Below are positions 1 to 8,004 of a stretch of 9,576 bases of DNA, piece after piece (position 1 is the first letter of the stretch; every line of letters starts with the position of its first letter). The position numbers and the translations under genes are program-made. Below the pieces are notes generated by a model. That model saw only the letters and a program-made list of their open reading frames with translations. It was not told the origin of the DNA and made no database searches. Origin of the DNA: an uncultured Selenomonadales bacterium (lineage in GTDB: Bacteria > Bacillota_C > Negativicutes > Selenomonadales > Selenomonadaceae); contig CAMJNB010000024.1 of assembly GCA_946407175.1 (NCBI GenBank), positions 1-9,576 of the forward strand, written 5' to 3'.

Positions 1-2262
1 CATTCTTGAAATCTCTGTCTTCATAGTAGTAGGAAAACTTATTTTCAAGTATCCGTTTTCAGCCGCAGTAACCATACCAAGTCCCCATTTTTTATGCTTG
101 ACCTTGTCGCCGACTTTCCACGCTATATTTTGACGTTCTGGAATTTTCGGCGTGTACGTTCTGTCAGCGTAAGGTGACACGGCAGGTGTTGTAACTTTTG
201 TTTCGATAGATTTTTTGACCGGCGCCAAATGGTGGGAGATATCGGAGCTTGCATTTTTTTCTGACATACCGGTAATGCATTCGCGCGGAATTTCTTTTAT
301 AAATGAAGAAACTTTAGCATTATATGTCCTGCCGAAATTTTTACGCTCTTCCGCCGCCGTAATGTAAAGTTTTTGTTTAGCGCGCGTCATTGCAACGTAA
401 CAAATACGCCGCTCCTCTTCAAGCTGATCCGTGTCGGCAACGGAATTTGCGTGCGGCAACAAGCCTTCTTCCATGCCGGTAATGAAAACTACGGGAAATT
501 CCAAACCCTTAGCGCTGTGAACCGTCATAAGTGAGACACGTGAGTCTTCTTCTTTCACTTCGTCCAAATCTGTCAAAAGCGCTACGTGATTTAAGAAGTT
601 ATCCAAAGTTGGGTCGTCGTTTGTATTTACGAAGTCAGCCGCGCCGTTGACAAATGCACCGAGATTTTCAATACGCGCAACATTTTCCGGTTTATCGGCG
701 TCTTCGCCTTCTTTCAGCATAGCGATATAGCCGGTCGTTTCCAAAACTGAATTTATAAATTCCGGCAAATCCGTGCCGCCGCTTTTCATTTCGCCGAAAC
801 CCGATATCATTGATGCGAAATCGCGCAGACGCTGACGAATACGCGGCGAAAGTTGCGGGACGTTTTTCAAATTTTCATCGCGCGAAATTACGTCGAAAAT
901 CGACATTTCGTGATGCATTGCATATTCTGAAAGTCGCGCAATGTTTATCGGACCGAAACCGCGTCGAGGAACATTTATTATTCTAAGCAAGCTGATATTG
1001 TCGTTGTGATTGACGATAAGCCGCATGTAGGCGAGTATGTCTTTAATTTCCTTGCGCTCATAAAATTTTAAGCCGCCTACAATTATGTAGGGGATATCAA
1101 GTTGCATAAGCTTTTCTTCAAGCACGCGGGACTGCGCGTTGGTACGGTAAAGCAGGGCAATATCTTTGTACTGAAAATTTTCAGCAGAGACAAGGCGTCG
1201 AATTTCCCGTGCCACAAACGCCGATTCGGAGCGGTCGGACATACAGTGAAAGAATTGAACTTTTTCGCCTTTACCGTTTTCTGTCCAAAGATTTTTTTCA
1301 ACGCGGTTATTGTTATGCCGAATGACGCCGTTAGCCGCCTCCAAAATTTCTTTTGTCGAACGGTAATTCTGTTCAAGCAATACCACTTTAGCTTGTGGAT
1401 AGTCCTTTTCAAAATTTAAAATGTTACGCATATCTGCGCCGCGCCAACCGTAAATTGACTGATCTGCGTCACCTACAACGCAAATATTTTTGTACTTCGC
1501 CGCCAACTGCTTTGTCAAAACGTACTGCGCAACGTTCGTGTCTTGATATTCGTCGATTAAAATATATTTTAACCTTTCTTGATATCGTTCCAAAACATCG
1601 GGGTGGTCTTTAAAAAGTTTAACGGTGACAAAAATTAAATCGTCGAAGTCAAGCGCATTGTTTTCAAGCAATTTTCTTTCGTACAGTGAATAAATCGCCA
1701 GTACGTTTAAATCGAAGTTCAAAACATTATCTGTGTGCGTCAAAACACTTTCACGCATTTGCTCGGCACTTAGCAAAAGATTTTTTGCAGCAGAAATTTT
1801 TGAACCTACATTGGCAAATCTTTCCTCATCAAGTTGCAATTCTTTTACACATTCACGAATTACCGCCGCGCTGTCACCGGCGTCATAGATTATGTAGTTG
1901 TTTGTGTACTTGCCGGTAACTTCGATTTCACGTCGCAAAAGCCGCGCGCAGAATGAATGAAAGGTGCTTATCCAAACTTTTTTGGCAGGATCTCCGATTA
2001 ATTTTTCTGCGCGGGTTTTCATCTCATTGGCGGCTTTATTGGTAAAAGTTATCGCCAATATATTCCAAGACGGCACGCCATGCGCCAGTAGGTTGGCTAT
2101 TCTGTAGGTTAAAACGCGCGTCTTGCCGGAGCCTGCACCTGCCATGACAAGCAAAGGTCCTTCAAGACATTGTGCCGCCTCTTTCTGCGCGGGATTTAAA
2201 TCTTTCAAAAGGTCTTCTTCGGTATGAACTTCTTCCTGCAAACCTATTTCTTCCGTAGTCAA
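1..2262 (-). CDS. pcrA: ATP-dependent DNA helicase PcrA/UvrD (3' end beyond window)
   Basis: Superfamily 1A 3'-5' DNA helicase, which in Bacillota acts in nucleotide excision repair, rolling-circle replication and clearing of recombinase or stalled RNA polymerase. My translation gives 754 codons with no stop, so the gene leaves the window at base 1. Visible motifs: Q-motif LNPAQKEA (residues 22-29), Walker A AGAGSGKT (41-48), motif Ia TFTNKAANEM, Walker B IDEYQDT (236-242), motif III VVGDADQSIYGWRGA (262-276), motif IV QNYRST, motif V TVHSAKGLEF and motif VI YVAMTRAK. Near the end is WKVGDKVKHKKWGLGMV, the tudor-like module of PcrA that binds RNA polymerase. Comparison with the family suggests only a dozen or so residues are missing. 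I chose the TTG start at 2262 because AAGGAG (2276-2271) lies 8 bases upstream. An in-frame GTG at 2271 would overlap the previous stop by 4 bases but directly abuts the Shine-Dalgarno, so it is less likely. The gap to the upstream gene is 5 bases, which suggests translational coupling. Confidence 0.96.
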   Translation of the reverse strand, partial: MTTEEIGLQEEVHTEEDLLKDLNPAQKEAAQCLEGPLLVMAGAGSGKTRVLTYRIANLLAHGVPSWNILAITFTNKAANEMKTRAEKLIGDPAKKVWISTFHSFCARLLRREIEVTGKYTNNYIIYDAGDSAAVIRECVKELQLDEERFANVGSKISAAKNLLLSAEQMRESVLTHTDNVLNFDLNVLAIYSLYERKLLENNALDFDDLIFVTVKLFKDHPDVLERYQERLKYILIDEYQDTNVAQYVLTKQLAAKYKNICVVGDADQSIYGWRGADMRNILNFEKDYPQAKVVLLEQNYRSTKEILEAANGVIRHNNNRVEKNLWTENGKGEKVQFFHCMSDRSESAFVAREIRRLVSAENFQYKDIALLYRTNAQSRVLEEKLMQLDIPYIIVGGLKFYERKEIKDILAYMRLIVNHNDNISLLRIINVPRRGFGPINIARLSEYAMHHEMSIFDVISRDENLKNVPQLSPRIRQRLRDFASMISGFGEMKSGGTDLPEFINSVLETTGYIAMLKEGEDADKPENVARIENLGAFVNGAADFVNTNDDPTLDNFLNHVALLTDLDEVKEEDSRVSLMTVHSAKGLEFPVVFITGMEEGLLPHANSVADTDQLEEERRICYVAMTRAKQKLYITAAEERKNFGRTYNAKVSSFIKEIPRECITGMSEKNASSDISHHLAPVKKSIETKVTTPAVSPYADRTYTPKIPERQNIAWKVGDKVKHKKWGLGMVTAAENGYLKISFPTTMKTEISRM

Positions 2263-2267
2263 AAATA

Positions 2268-2990
2268 TCACTCCTTGTTTTCAAAGTACATACTACTACC
2301 GTCATCAAACGTCAAAAAATTTTCGGCTATATCGGCAATTTTTTTACCGTTCAACTTATCGCCGATTTTTAAAAACAGCATTTCAATTACTTTGCCTTCA
2401 GAAATTTTTTTCACCAGTGCAACTTTATTTTCGCCCAATGCAGTACCATGCAACACGAATTTTACTTCCGGCGGCTTAGGTTTTGAAAGCACTTCCGGCG
2501 CAGGCTGAATTACTATCACGGGCTCAACCGGTTTTGAAAATTTTTCCTCTGCCTTGACTGGAACTTCAACTTTCGGCGGGTCAACCTTTTTTTCAGGCGC
2601 GGGATTGGGATTTTTAAAAGGGTCGTAAATATAAATCTCGTCCGCATTTGCGCCGATTACCGCCTTAACATTTCCGTTTGTCGCCTTAACGTTGCCATTA
2701 GTAGATATGGAATTTCTACTCTTAACCGTAATATTTTCACTTGTCGCCGCAGGATTTTCTTCAGGTAATTTTTTAGCTGATTCAGATTGCGCCGGTAGCA
2801 AATCTGCGCGGGTATTTGTCGTGTCAGCTTGTGAAATTTGTTGCGGCGCGGCAAGGTCAATTTCTTCACCGCGTTCAAAAGAATCCGTCACGGCAAAAAT
2901 TATCGCGGCGAAAAGTGCAACTACCAAAAAGCCGAAACGTAATTTATTTTCCCGTATCTCGTCAAGTTGCGCTTTCAAAAAATCTTTCAT
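2268..2990 (-). CDS. Single-pass membrane protein with GspC/PilP-like C-terminal domain
   Basis: A 240-residue protein that I cannot name. It has a short cytoplasmic N-terminus rich in charge (1-18) and one membrane segment (about 19-34, GFLVVALFAAIIFAV). Next comes a low-complexity linker containing a tandem 7-residue repeat (NGNVKAT then NGNVKAV, 98-111), a DPF motif (123-125) and a Pro/Lys/Glu-rich stretch (128-176). It ends in a small beta domain (about 177-236: FVLHGTALGENKVALV..., LKIGDKLNGKKIADI..., FLTFDDGSS). That end resembles the HR/PilP domain of type II secretion GspC and type IV pilus PilP, which links inner-membrane components to the secretin; DPF is also frequent in PilP-like proteins. 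This is inferred from pattern only, and no pilus or secretion gene is nearby. The start has no recognisable Shine-Dalgarno, because the upstream 28 bases are a heptamer array. It sits 5 bases before pcrA. The reading frame is intact and clearly coding. Confidence 0.85.
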   Translation of the reverse strand: MKDFLKAQLDEIRENKLRFGFLVVALFAAIIFAVTDSFERGEEIDLAAPQQISQADTTNTRADLLPAQSESAKKLPEENPAATSENITVKSRNSISTNGNVKATNGNVKAVIGANADEIYIYDPFKNPNPAPEKKVDPPKVEVPVKAEEKFSKPVEPVIVIQPAPEVLSKPKPPEVKFVLHGTALGENKVALVKKISEGKVIEMLFLKIGDKLNGKKIADIAENFLTFDDGSSMYFENKE

Positions 2991-2993
2991 TTT

Positions 2994-3021
2994 TTTTAGC
3001 TGTTAGCTTTTAGCCGTTAGC
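2994..3021 (-). repeat. Heptamer array A (4 units) between pyrG and the membrane-protein gene
   Basis: Read on the minus strand there are four contiguous 7-base units: GCTAACG, GCTAAAA, GCTAACA, GCTAAAA. Three further A bases then lead straight into the ATG at 2990. Upstream, starting at the pyrG stop codon, lies an AT-rich stretch that also has a 7-base period (TTAAGAA twice, then TTAAATT). The array occupies the place where a ribosome binding site would be expected. Its origin is probably slipped-strand expansion or spread of an intergenic repeat family; no function can be read from it. Confidence 0.85.
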
Positions 3022-3046
3022 TTGTAATTTAATTCTTAATTCTTAA

Positions 3047-4738
<1,692 letters not shown>

Positions 4739-4749
4739 ATAATTCTTAA

Positions 4750-5079
4750 TTAATTATTAACCGTTTCAGTAGATTCAGTCGATTCTGCAGGTGTAGGAGC
4801 AGTAACCTTCCTTGCACCGCGTCCGCGCTTTGATTCAATCGGATTCCATTCAGTCAACCCCCACTTGCCTTCGCCGACATGCTGAAAGCGGCTGTCCATA
4901 TTAATCATTGTGTAAACTTCGGATACCGCAACCGCCTCATTCTGCACCGATTTATTTTTTCTGTCGAGAATTTCAAGAATTAAATCTTTGAAGTACAAGG
5001 GGTTATCTTTTCCGGATTCAGTCAAAATTCTGTATGCCACGTCGACTTCCGACATTTTTTCAAAATCGTTTTCATTCAA
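4750..5079 (-). CDS. rpoE: RNA polymerase delta-like protein (HARE-HTH), no acidic tail
   Basis: Small protein with the HARE-HTH winged-helix domain of the RNA polymerase delta subunit, which in Bacillota adjusts promoter-complex stability, transcript release and recycling. From the TTG start it has 109 residues. The domain spans about 9-76 (EVDVAYRILTES, LYFKDLILEIL, VYTMINMDSRF, GKWGLTEWNP). The tail (about 80-109) is short: basic KRGRGARK, then a Thr/Ser/Glu/Pro-rich end. Classical delta proteins such as that of B. subtilis have a long Asp/Glu-rich tail, which is absent here. I chose TTG at 5079 because GGAGGA (5092-5087) stands 7 bases before it. The in-frame ATG at 5094 has no ribosome binding site, and its first base is the last base of a heptamer repeat. 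Its place directly before pyrG fits the delta gene in many Bacillota. Confidence 0.88.
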   Translation of the reverse strand: MNENDFEKMSEVDVAYRILTESGKDNPLYFKDLILEILDRKNKSVQNEAVAVSEVYTMINMDSRFQHVGEGKWGLTEWNPIESKRGRGARKVTAPTPAESTESTETVNN

Positions 5080-5086
5080 ATTACAT

Positions 5087-5092
5087 TCCTCC
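5087..5092 (-). promoter_or_regulatory. Ribosome binding site that fixes the rpoE start at TTG 5079
   Basis: GGAGGA, 7 bases upstream of an in-frame TTG. If translation began at the ATG at 5094 this perfect site would be coding sequence (Glu-Glu) and the ATG would have only repeat units upstream. The site therefore argues for the shorter, 109-residue product. Confidence 0.75.
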
Positions 5093-5093
5093 A

Positions 5094-5153
5094 TGTTAGC
5101 TTTCAGCTGTCAGCTTTTAGCTTTCAGTAACCTGCAAGCTGTAAGCTCCAAGC
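5094..5153 (-). repeat. Heptamer array C (8 imperfect units) between the transpeptidase gene and rpoE
   Basis: Units on the minus strand in order: GCTTGGA, GCTTACA, GCTTGCA, GGTTACT, a 4-base phase break GAAA, then GCTAAAA, GCTGACA, GCTGAAA, GCTAACA. The final A is the first base of the ATG at 5094. It is more diverged than arrays A and B, which suggests greater age or less recent homogenisation. It is preceded by TAATTAAGAATTA (5169-5157), which includes the stop codon of the upstream gene. No terminator or convincing promoter was seen in it. Confidence 0.8.
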
Positions 5154-5166
5154 TTTTAATTCTTAA

Positions 5167-5856
5167 TTACTCCACCCTGCCGCCGAGATTTTCAATCGAA
5201 TCAATGACAAGCACGCAGTCAGGATTTACATTTCGCATCACAAATCGCATTTTATCTTCCGGAATTGCCACACAACCCGCCGTCCAAGTTTTATTCGGTC
5301 CAAAACAATGCAAGAACAGCGCCGAGCCTTTACCCGCTACATTTTCCGCGTTGTAACCCATATTCAAACAATAGACGTAATGAACATTGTAGTCTGCAAG
5401 GTGTTCACTGTTCGCCGTGTCAAGGTTAGGGTAGTCGCGAATGTCAACAAGCTCATTGTATCTGCAGTTGAAGTCGCCCGACCAATAATAATTTTCGTCA
5501 ACCTGCACGTACGGAATGGAGCAACCGGGATCCGGCGCAATGCCGAAAGCGCGGTTAAATCTGAAAACGCCGACGGGAGTTTTGTTGTCGCCTTCACGTT
5601 CTTTACCGAGACCATTTTTGCCGATAAATCCCGGCGTAGTCATCATCTGTTGCCATTCGCCGTTAATGTCACGTTGGTGCATTGAAACCCACGCCGTAGT
5701 TTGTCCACCGATTTGTGCCACTACGAAAATCTGTGTGGCATTCTGCGCGGCGGGAAGTCTTTGTATCCATTGCGGAGTTGTACTCTTCGCGGCGGCAAGG
5801 TTAATGCCGGTTACAAAAGTCAAAATCATCATCGCCAATATTAAAAGTTTACGCAT
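5167..5856 (-). CDS. Exported L,D-transpeptidase family protein, catalytic Cys present
   Basis: A 229-residue exported protein. Its signal peptide is about residues 1-23 (MRKLL, hydrophobic core, ending NLAAA before K24). The rest matches the YkuD-type L,D-transpeptidase family (the COG3786-like branch, by recall): KEREGDNKTPVGVF (85-98), AFGIAPDPGC, then GSALFLHCFGP (177-187) and TAGCVAIPED (192-201). His183 and Cys195 are the expected catalytic residues. Such enzymes act on peptidoglycan stem peptides outside the cytoplasmic membrane, forming or exchanging 3-3 links or attaching proteins; the exact substrate here is unknown. Ribosome binding site AGGGAG (5870-5865) lies 8 bases upstream. 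This is the downstream member of a tandem pair and, from the junction analysis, keeps the ancestral C-terminus (GGRVE). It follows its paralogue by 20 bases. Confidence 0.92.
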   Translation of the reverse strand: MRKLLILAMMILTFVTGINLAAAKSTTPQWIQRLPAAQNATQIFVVAQIGGQTTAWVSMHQRDINGEWQQMMTTPGFIGKNGLGKEREGDNKTPVGVFRFNRAFGIAPDPGCSIPYVQVDENYYWSGDFNCRYNELVDIRDYPNLDTANSEHLADYNVHYVYCLNMGYNAENVAGKGSALFLHCFGPNKTWTAGCVAIPEDKMRFVMRNVNPDCVLVIDSIENLGGRVE

Positions 5857-5876
5857 TTAAAATTCTCCCTTAACTC

Positions 5877-6566
5877 TTACAACGGTTCACCGCCGAGATT
5901 TTCAATCGAATCAATGACAATCACGCAGGCAGGATTTACATTTTGCATTACAAATCGCATTTTATCTTCCGGAATTGCCACACCACCTGCTGTCCAAGTT
6001 TTATTCGGTCCAAAACAATGTAAGAAAAGCGCCGAGCCTTTACCCGCTACATTTTCCGCGTTATAACTCACATTCAGACAGTACGTGTAATTCGGTTTGT
6101 AGTCTACCAAATGCTCACTGTTCGCCTTGTCAAGCTTAGGGTAGTCACGAATGTCGACAAGCTCATTGTACTTGCATTTTAAGTCGCCCGACCAATAATG
6201 ATTTTCGTCAACCTGCACATAGGGAATGGAACAACCCGGGTCAGGCGCAATGCCGAAAGCGCGATTAAATTTGAAAACACCGACAGGAGTTTTGTTGTCG
6301 CCTTCACGTTCTTTGCCGAGACCGTTTCTGCCGATAAATCCCGGCGTAGTCATCATCTGCTGCCATTTGCCGTTAACGTCGCGTTGGTGCATTGAAATCC
6401 ACGCAGTAGTTTGTCCACCGATTTGTGCCACTACGAAAATCTGTGTGGCATTCTGCGCGGCGGGAAGTCTTTGTATCCATTGCGGCGTTGTACTTTTCGC
6501 GGCGGCAAGGTTAATGCCGGTTACAAAAGTCAAAATCATCACCGCCAATATTAAAAGTTTACGCAT
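5877..6566 (-). CDS. L,D-transpeptidase-like paralogue with catalytic Cys replaced by Gly
   Basis: A 229-residue paralogue of the next gene downstream, aligned without gaps and differing at 26 residues by hand count (about 89% identical). The same signal peptide and fold motifs are present (KEREGDNKTPVGVF, GSALFLHCFGP with His183). However, the catalytic motif reads TAGGVAIPED: codon 195 is GGT (5984-5982) where the other copy has TGT (5274-5272). Without the nucleophilic cysteine it should not perform transpeptidation, and a role as peptidoglycan-binding or regulatory pseudoenzyme is inferred. The other differences are largely conservative (Ile/Val, Lys/Arg) and the frame is intact, so it does not look like a decaying pseudogene. 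The last three residues (EPL) differ from the paralogue (RVE) because of the duplication junction. Ribosome binding site AAGGAG (6580-6575) overlaps the stop codon of the upstream gene; the spacing between the genes is 13 bases. Confidence 0.9.
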   Translation of the reverse strand: MRKLLILAVMILTFVTGINLAAAKSTTPQWIQRLPAAQNATQIFVVAQIGGQTTAWISMHQRDVNGKWQQMMTTPGFIGRNGLGKEREGDNKTPVGVFKFNRAFGIAPDPGCSIPYVQVDENHYWSGDLKCKYNELVDIRDYPKLDKANSEHLVDYKPNYTYCLNVSYNAENVAGKGSALFLHCFGPNKTWTAGGVAIPEDKMRFVMQNVNPACVIVIDSIENLGGEPL

Positions 6567-6579
6567 TTAAAATTCTCCT

Positions 6580-7992
6580 TTAACTCAAAACGGTTTTCAA
6601 GCCGCTTATATATTCGTCTGTCGAAGGCAAATGAATTTTCGGTCTACTTTGAACAACGTTTTCGGCAATGTAAGCTATTATGTCGTAAGCAAATGTTTGG
6701 CGATTATCGGCGGCGAACATATCTTTTAAAGTTGAGCCGTCCAATTTTTTACTAAGTTCATCGGCAACCTTTTCAGTCTCACTTTCATTAAGAAGAAAGT
6801 TAAAGGCAACAGTTTGAAATTCATTTTGTAAAATCTCAAACATTTTCTTACTGTCGTCTTCAATAAATTTATCAGTGACGGTTTTTGAAACTTTACCCGC
6901 CGCAGTACTGCCTGCAAAAGCGCCGATAATACCGCCTACAATTCCGCCGACCGCCGTGCCTACAATCGGAACTGCCGAGCCAGCCGCTGCCCCAGCCGCC
7001 GCGCCGCCCATCCAACCGCTGATACCGCCTGCAACACCTGCAGTGGTATTCACAACATTTTTGAAAAGTTGCTTAGCCGAAATTCTGCCGCGAAAAATAT
7101 TTACTACGTCACCTGCAGACATAATTGCAACCGTCGCAATTCCCGTGACGAAATGACCGCGCAGTAACTTAGAAGCGCTACTCATTGCCGCCGCGCCGTG
7201 AATGTGAGCGCCGCTACGGAAGGCGTTTACCAAATGCGATGAAACTTGTGAACCGAGCTTTTTTATAATAACGTCAGACGCGGGAACCAGCGTACTGTTT
7301 AAACCCACCTTAGTCATCTGCCCGACTAAAATTGAACTTACCCACGCAATGCCGCCGACTTGCAAGCCGGTCTTAACCGATTCTTTAAGAGCCGATTCAA
7401 AAGATTTTCCATTCCATATGCAAACGGCAAAATTTATCGCCGCAGAAATTCCGCCGCTGTATGCGCCGATTTTTATGCCGTTCACCGCGTCATAAGTCAG
7501 AGACTCGATTGTCCCCGCCTTAGCAATATTTTTCGCCTGTTCATAAGTCACGTTGCCTTTTCGGATAATTTCTTCAGCTTTTTGCACGCCTTTAATTTCG
7601 CCGCGATTAATACGATTCTGCATAGCCTTAACAGCGTCGTCGTATTTATCGGCGGGAACTTCAATTTGCATTGGCGAGCCGTCGGGATTGTAATAGCGAA
7701 ACTTGCCGTCTTTAAAACATTCCTGCACGCATTTTGAACCGGTACGGCAATACTTACTTTGAATATTTAAGCCGTTTACAATTCTGTCCGCGCCGTTTTT
7801 AGCGTTGTCGTCGCCTATAATTTGCGCGTCATTACCCGTCATTCTGTCGTAAAGGTCATTGGCTCTTTCGGCGGCAAAACCGTGCCCGCGTTCACCGTGA
7901 AATTTTTCTTCGACGTAAACTTTGCCGGTATTCATTTCAATGCTGTTGACAATGCCGGTAATTTTTGCGCCGCCATTTGAAGGTTTACTCAT
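6580..7992 (-). CDS. Conserved-looking protein with soluble N-terminus and glycine-zipper membrane region
   Basis: A 470-residue protein of unknown function without a signal peptide. Residues 1 to about 165 look soluble and hold HGERGHGFAAERANDLYD (32-49), NAKNGADRIVNGLNIQSKY (63-81) and a cysteine cluster C82, C88, C92. E42, D69 and Q78-x-K80 in this order resemble the active-site pattern of PD-(D/E)XK nucleases in its QxK variant; this is a weak, unproven analogy. Hydrophobic segments follow at about 177-193, 208-224 and 281-295. Then comes a long Gly/Ala-rich stretch (about 317-365, repeated GxxxG-type spacing such as GGAAAGAAAGSA and GGIVGGIIGAFAG), a glycine zipper as found in membrane-inserting or pore-forming proteins. 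The C-terminus (366-470) is helical and charged. I recall related proteins of similar layout in other bacteria annotated only as hypothetical. It starts 12 bases after argS with AGGA upstream, and is followed by the transpeptidase pair, so it is probably co-transcribed with them. Confidence 0.88.
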   Translation of the reverse strand: MSKPSNGGAKITGIVNSIEMNTGKVYVEEKFHGERGHGFAAERANDLYDRMTGNDAQIIGDDNAKNGADRIVNGLNIQSKYCRTGSKCVQECFKDGKFRYYNPDGSPMQIEVPADKYDDAVKAMQNRINRGEIKGVQKAEEIIRKGNVTYEQAKNIAKAGTIESLTYDAVNGIKIGAYSGGISAAINFAVCIWNGKSFESALKESVKTGLQVGGIAWVSSILVGQMTKVGLNSTLVPASDVIIKKLGSQVSSHLVNAFRSGAHIHGAAAMSSASKLLRGHFVTGIATVAIMSAGDVVNIFRGRISAKQLFKNVVNTTAGVAGGISGWMGGAAAGAAAGSAVPIVGTAVGGIVGGIIGAFAGSTAAGKVSKTVTDKFIEDDSKKMFEILQNEFQTVAFNFLLNESETEKVADELSKKLDGSTLKDMFAADNRQTFAYDIIAYIAENVVQSRPKIHLPSTDEYISGLKTVLS

Positions 7993-8004
7993 AAATTTTT
8001 CCTG

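Larger units (their letters stand above)
5167..6594 (-). repeat. Tandem gene duplication, about 710-base unit
   Basis: The two transpeptidase-like genes start exactly 710 bases apart and align without gaps. Similarity extends about 30 bases upstream of each start: GAGTTAAAGGAGAATTTTAA before the first and GAGTTAAGGGAGAATTTTAA before the second. It reaches ACCGTT, which in the upstream case lies inside the last codons of the 470-residue gene. It breaks off at the last three codons of the coding region. The unit therefore runs from the end of the 470-residue gene to just before the stop of the transpeptidase gene. Confidence 0.88.

Noticed and set aside
1083..1919. Short open frames on both strands within the helicase region
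   Set aside because: The continuous helicase frame from 2262 to 1 carries all superfamily 1 motifs and has no stop; the short frames are in other frames.
5094..5166. Intrinsic terminator or promoter in the gap before rpoE
   Set aside because: AAGCTT/AGCT palindromes give stems of only about 4 base pairs without a following T-run, and I found no well-spaced -35/-10 pair. The pattern is explained by the heptamer array.
5877..6566. Calling the Gly195 transpeptidase copy a pseudogene
   Set aside because: The frame, signal peptide, ribosome binding site and almost all of the fold are intact, with mainly conservative differences. A translated pseudoenzyme is the better description.
5308..6570. 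Long plus-strand open frames opposite the two transpeptidase genes
   Set aside because: They repeat because the duplicated genes do, and they mirror the minus-strand coding sequence. No start signals or recognisable protein features.
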